From assembly GCF_004337985.1 (NCBI RefSeq), contig NW_021940920.1, positions 356,549-420,548 on the forward strand: 64,000 nt of DNA, written 5' to 3'. A program made the translations under genes and the position numbers. Every line of letters begins with the position of its first letter. Position 1 is the stretch's first letter. Positions 59,480 through 64,000 of the stretch are shown in pieces. The notes beneath the pieces were generated by a model. The model was not told the DNA's origin and did no database searches. It saw only the letters and a program-made list of their open reading frames with translations. The stretch comes from Pyricularia pennisetigena (taxonomy: Eukaryota; Ascomycota; Sordariomycetes; Magnaporthales; Pyriculariaceae).

Positions 59480-59578
59480 GGTCCTACCCGGAATCGAACC
59501 GGGATCATGAGGATGTTAGAACTGAAGAACTTGTAAGGAACTCAGAACCTCATGTGCTAACCATTACACCATAGAACC
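59480..59578 (-). tRNA. tRNA-Gln(CTG) with a 28-nt intron
   Basis: The 99-nt minus-strand sequence has acceptor arms GGTTCTA/TAGGACC (one G-U pair), D stem GTGT/GCAC, anticodon stem TGAGG/CCTCA and T arm CCCGG-TTCGATT-CCGGG. The loop reads TT-CTG-A before an extra 28 nt at 59541-59514, the canonical intron position after 37. The anticodon CTG is at 59545-59543. The 5' half matches other fungal tRNA-Gln genes. Both Pol III boxes are intact, so the gene should be functional. Confidence 0.95.
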
Positions 59579-61188
59579 TTGAATGTGGAAGCATCGTGTA
59601 TATATTATATACTGATGCCCGTACACTTTCCATGAATTCTCCTCGTTCAACTCGGTCCTCCTCCGTGACATTGCAAAGCAGTTAGCAAGAGCCATGTAAT
59701 TCAAGGACCGCCTACATCAATACTTTTTCTCCTGCCGTAGGTAATTTTCTAATGTGCTGGATCATTTATGCTTGTCAGTTTTCAGAAATCCCTCCTGACT
59801 GTTCTCACATCATTTGGTGCATGCTACTTTCCACTTTTCCGTCTTATACTCTCAAGTTTCTCACTCCATCCCTTTCAAACATCACGCAGACTTGTTCGAA
59901 AACGCACTTCTCCCCTCGCACCCCCGGCCTTGGGTAATTACCGGTATGCGGTTCTCGACCAATGAAGAATCCGATCCTGACTTCAAGACACAGATACACA
60001 TAAGCAACCCTCAATGAAATAATTAAAGCCTAACTGCCTGATCGCCAGCCGGACGAACCAGGTCATAAGGGTGTTTAATTTGATTATTACCGAGTGTGTC
60101 GTCTATCAAAGTCTGGTCTCACACTTTTCGATGGGCAAGTAATGACTGTCACACTTTGTAATCCAAGTTTCGTGTTGGACGATGTTGCATGGTTTGCATG
60201 TGGTGTCCAACAACTCCTGTGTGACCAGGGCTATGTAACATTCGTCCTGGAGTTCAACACAATTCAACACAAGGAGCATGCCGTCCATCCGACAACCATT
60301 CAAGGCAGGGAACCTGCATGACAGATTAAGATCAAGAACTTAGGGTCGAAGGCTAGCTGCATGGTCTGTCTAAGCCCTTCTTGCCAGCCCTCTACTTGAT
60401 TGCTACCCGGATTTCTCCAGATATATCGGCTCCTACTTTCCTTGACCGTTGTCTCTCGAGAGTGTGCTATCTTTCTTTTTCAAGATAAACAGATCGCCCA
60501 AGCCACAGTTCCATATTTTGTTATGACTGGGGTGCATCTCCAAGAACAAACAAGTGTTTGGCCGGTATAGGTTACGCAATTCTCCCGCCATAAAGAAAAA
60601 TAAAATAAATAAAACAGGGCAAAAATCACTTCTCAAATATGCAATATAGACCTCCCCAGCCTATCGCTGGACCCTTGGATCTGGTCCGGCCGCATCTGAT
60701 TCATGTCAAAAGGGGACTTGTCTTGCTCACGTCACGCAAAATTCAATCCCTAAACGGTTGTGGCGGGCGTGCAGAACAACAGCCAGACGACCGACCGCAT
60801 GATGCGAGCACAGGAAAAGCCGCTCAGGGTGCGTACAAACAACACACCGACTAACATTGGCCACGAGGTGCACCTTGATGATGGGATGAACTGGTGAAGC
60901 GTGCGATCCCGGTTGTGCCACCTGCATCGATTTCTTCACTCTCGCTTTAGAGCCCGACAAAGAGTCACTGGCTATCTTCTACTCACAGTTGTTGTCGCCA
61001 TCGGGCCTCGAGAGACCCGGCCTGTTCTAGCACAAACACACTTGACTAGCCCCTCCAACGGCCGCTGCAAGGGAAGTATATCAACATCAACAGCTACCAC
61101 ACACATGCCACTCACACACCCAAGGCAGGTAAATCGGCTATACTCTCAGGTTGACAACCCCAATTACAAAGTGGCTTGGCTCGCCGCC
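59579..61188. other. intergenic region upstream of the cupredoxin-like gene
   Basis: No supported gene. It contains the tRNA 5' flank and AT-rich DNA. The open frame immediately before 61189 has no convincing coding character; the Kozak-like GCCGCCATGG at 61189 sets the start. Confidence 0.5.
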
Positions 61189-63086
61189 ATGGCTACTGGT
61201 CCCACTCCTCCGCGCCGGCTCATACCGCGGGTGACAGTCGGAGGCTTCGTCCTTTGCTGGTTGGCACAGGCGTGCATGGCTGACCATCCGCAGGTCGACG
61301 GCGACCCGGCGTCGGCATCGCCGCTTCTTGGTGTGCGCCGCGCAATTCAGTCAATCGTCACGGTCGGGAAGAATGGGCGCGAGTTCGTCCCCAACATTAC
61401 CAGTGCATGGGCGGGAGATGTGATCGAGTTCCACTTCTACCCTGGCAACTACAGCGTCGTCAGGTCAGCCTACATGTTTCCCTGCGTTCCCTATGAGAAT
61501 ACGGGCACGGGAAGGCAGGGGTTCTGGTCGGGTTTTATCGACAACAAAAGCCCGGTACGTCTGATACCGAGCATGGCATGACCGGGCTTGCAGCTGCAAC
61601 GGTTGCTTTTGTTGGCTGTATACCCGGTGCTTATGTTGCTGACCTGCCCCCTTTGGCTCTGAATATGAACTCAGTCTCCGGCAAAATGGCGCCTTACCCT
61701 CCCCGACTCGAATGCTGTATTCTTCTATTCTTCGGCTGGAGACGACTGCAACAGATACGCCATGGTGGGAGGAATCAATGTAGGTTCAGTCCTTTCATGC
61801 AGACATACCGATGTGATACTCAATGTGCCGATATATAGGTCATGGAGGACCAGCTACAAATGCAACACGACATGGCCTTAGACTCACCATCCGTCGTCCA
61901 GCCAAGCGCCGCCTCCCATCCCACCGTTAACAGCATGCCGTCAGGTTCAGCGTCCAGAGATCCACAAGCTGCGCAGTCAGAGATGCCAATTGGCATCATC
62001 GTGGGGGGTGTACTTGGAGGTGTGGCGGTGCTAGCAATCATCATTGGTGCCATTTTCTACTTGTGTGGGAGTAGAAGCCGGAAATCAAGAGCAAGTCAGC
62101 CCGAACATGGAGGCTCGGCATCATCGATGATGCGGCACATAAAGGATGAAGGCGGAGGAGGACATGCAAGCGGCGGCTCCTCATCAGCGGGAAAGGGCTC
62201 AAATGCAGGGAGCGGTTATGGTCAGTACCAACATCATACTCGGATTGCCCGCACTTCGTCTTCGACTTACCAACCAACCAGAGCCGGCGATGGTACCGCT
62301 GACGGAACCCGTGACGGAGACACCCAGGACTACGAGAAACGACACGGCACCGATGGATGGCAGCTTGAAGACGGCCAGCTCAGCATCTTCAACAACCCGC
62401 ACCATCACCACCACAGCCCGCCCGTGGGGTCCCCGGTACTGCAGCAGCTTCGGCAAGTGGCAGCAATCCCGACCCCGCCCATCGTCGACGGCGACACCAT
62501 CTATGTGCCGGTCCACCGCAGCACCATCATGTCAGCCGACTACGGCGGCCCGCCGCCGAGCCACCACACACCACCGAGGTCGCCACCCCCGAACTCGCCC
62601 GTGAGCATGGCGGCGCAGATGCTTCACCGGCGGTGGCTGGCGCAAGAGCAGATCGACGTGAGCGATGCCGAGAGCGGCGTGTTTGGCATCGGCGTCAGGA
62701 GGTTCCCGAGCACTAGGTCGGAGGAGCCCAGGTCGTCAACCCTGCCGACTTTGCAAGGCTCGAAGACGGCAGACAACGCAGCCTCGCATCAAGGCATGGG
62801 GGCCGCACCCACTGCTCCGCAGTCCCCGCTGCCGCCACTCCCCGACGTAGCAGAGGCGAGGCGTGGAGAGGAAGCCCCGGACGTTGGTCAGCACGTAGCT
62901 ACCGCAGTGACCACAGCCAGCGGCTCGCCTGATCACCAGGGCAAACCCGGCGATCTCGCGTCCCAAGAATCACCAAGTGCCGGCACCATGCACGTCAGTG
63001 GCGCCGGTGACGTGTCCAGCCCTGGCGCAGTGGCGACGGCGAGCCACTCGCTTGCAGGCTATGCGAACCCAACAGCTCGTGGTTGA
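61189..63086 (+). CDS. single-pass membrane protein with extracellular cupredoxin-like domain (three exons)
   Basis: Exons are 61189-61554, 61675-61779 and 61839-63086, giving 572 residues. Introns start GTACGT and GTAGGT and end CTCAG and TATAG. A signal peptide covers about 1-31 (VTVGGFVLCWLAQACMA). Residues 50-157 resemble the cupredoxin domain of fungal extracellular serine-rich proteins: VGKNGREFVPNITSAWAGDVIEFHFYPG, FPCVPYENTG, FWSGF and DSNAVFFYSSAGDDCNRYAMVGGIN. The two Cys (FPC and DDC) fit the family disulfide. A full type-1 copper set is not clear, so copper binding is open. After a Ser/Pro stalk, one hydrophobic span at about 208-232 is followed by GSRSRKSR, then a 340-residue cytosolic tail rich in His, Pro and Ser. 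This is the build of a surface receptor or anchor. No gene name is recognised. Confidence 0.82.
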
Positions 63087-64000
63087 CGTCGCTTATGACT
63101 GCCGCATCCGTCCGCACAGTCCTATCCCGAGACGCAAGCCCCATTACCCATCGACCCTTTTTGTTCCGTTTCAACGCGCATCGGGAAACAGCTCAAAGTT
63201 CATCGGACGAAAGATTGATTCATTATGTTTTTCTCCCTTGTATCTCTGCGTCGTTGATCTCGGCATCAATTTCGTGGCATCCGTGTAGGTATTGCTGTGG
63301 GCTTTGGGTTGGAGCTGTTGGATGTCCTTGTTTGACCCATACCCATAAAGGGCAAAATGGTCGACAGGACAGAAACATGTTTTGGGATATATTTAGTTAC
63401 CCAGATATGACCCCTTCCACACGATGCCCCCGAAGCGTTGTTGGTTAAACCCATGGATGGCAATCTAAATGCAAAGATACTCGACATGATCGTGGTATAA
63501 TTATGGTAATGGAACGAGTATAGCCGACATTGTTTGACGTTGGCAATTGGTGATCCGACTCGAACCACTTGAAAGGGCAATCCATAGGTAAAAGGCATTG
63601 TAGAGAAACGATATCGGGTTGCCTCAAACCTACACATCGAGGGAGAATAGCTCTCAGTGGAATTGAAATGCCAGAGACTGCAACGGGAGAGACTGCAACA
63701 AACCGTAACCTCTTCATGTGGTTACCGGTTTGTCACCTAAATGTTGGAAACGGTAATACCTTGATCCAGGCGCTCATCAGTCGTTCACTGCAAGCGTTGG
63801 CAGAACTGAATTGTAGAATAATCAAAATGAAACGCTCTCAGTAATGAAATACTTGCCTGATTGAAACCCCAAATGTTCTTTCTTATACTCTACTCGAATC
63901 TAGTAATTTTGATGCTCCAATCGCTCGCTTTTTTTTTTTTTTTTTTTACACCTAGGGGGATATGCTACGAGGAGTAAGAGAGAAGGTAATTAATCCGATG
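63087..64000. other. 3' flank of the cupredoxin-like gene to the window edge
   Basis: No supported gene. T17 at 63931-63947 is the only notable sequence. Confidence 0.6.

Noticed and set aside
1..64000. CRISPR arrays, rRNA genes, bacterial operons or intact transposons
   Set aside because: None seen: no regularly spaced repeats, no 5S or large rRNA sequence and no transposase or reverse transcriptase motif in any frame.

Overview
The window is nuclear DNA of a filamentous ascomycete, most likely a sordariomycete. The genes carry short GT-AG introns (about 55-215 nt) with CTAAC/CTGAC-like branch points, GC-rich third positions in housekeeping exons, and intron-bearing tRNA genes. The families present (Srb8/Med12, SSZ1, Lsb1/Pin3-like, Asterix, GPI-anchored aspartyl protease) are fungal. 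Long A/T homopolymers, pyrimidine-rich leaders and large gene-poor gaps recall Magnaporthaceae, but that placement is inference. Two N gaps (3039-3040 and 36532-36568) show a draft assembly.

Layout. 0-12 kb: the C-terminal tail of a possible Rab-GAP-like protein (+), an intron-containing tRNA-Glu(CTC) (-), glucosamine-6-phosphate acetyltransferase GNA1 (-), an SH3 protein of the Lsb1/Pin3 type (+), mitochondrial 2-methylcitrate dehydratase (-) and an NT-C2 (EEIG1/EHBP1-type) protein (-). 13-23.4 kb: a diverged POP1-like RNase P/MRP subunit (+), a gene-free gap with a possible tRNA-derived SINE, and an RBR E3 ubiquitin ligase (+). 23.4-29 kb is gene-poor. 29-37 kb: an MFS transporter (+), a secreted M24 metallopeptidase (+), and the divergent pair SSZ1 (-) / RRP40 (+). 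37-49 kb: a doubtful gene remnant, a minisatellite, a membrane-tethered C2H2 zinc-finger protein (-), and Mediator subunit MED12/SRB8 (-). 51-64 kb: the four-exon ER protein Asterix (+), a 54-residue secreted protein (+), a GPI-anchored pepsin-like protease (+), a broken glutathione S-transferase (-), tRNA-Gln(CTG) with an intron (-), and a single-pass membrane protein with an extracellular cupredoxin-like domain (+).

Most genes are dispersed housekeeping or surface genes rather than a cluster. The most unusual object is the 720-residue protein at 39003-41305: one N-terminal membrane span with a basic stop-transfer stretch, a long Gln/Ser/Pro-rich region, and three C-terminal C2H2 fingers. 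It looks like a dormant transcription factor held in a membrane. A second single-pass protein (61189-63086) joins a copper-protein-like ectodomain to a 340-residue cytosolic tail and could be a surface sensor. The right third (53.9-63.1 kb) is enriched in secreted and surface proteins. Exon boundaries were set by hand from splice signals, reading frame and family resemblance; none has transcript support here.
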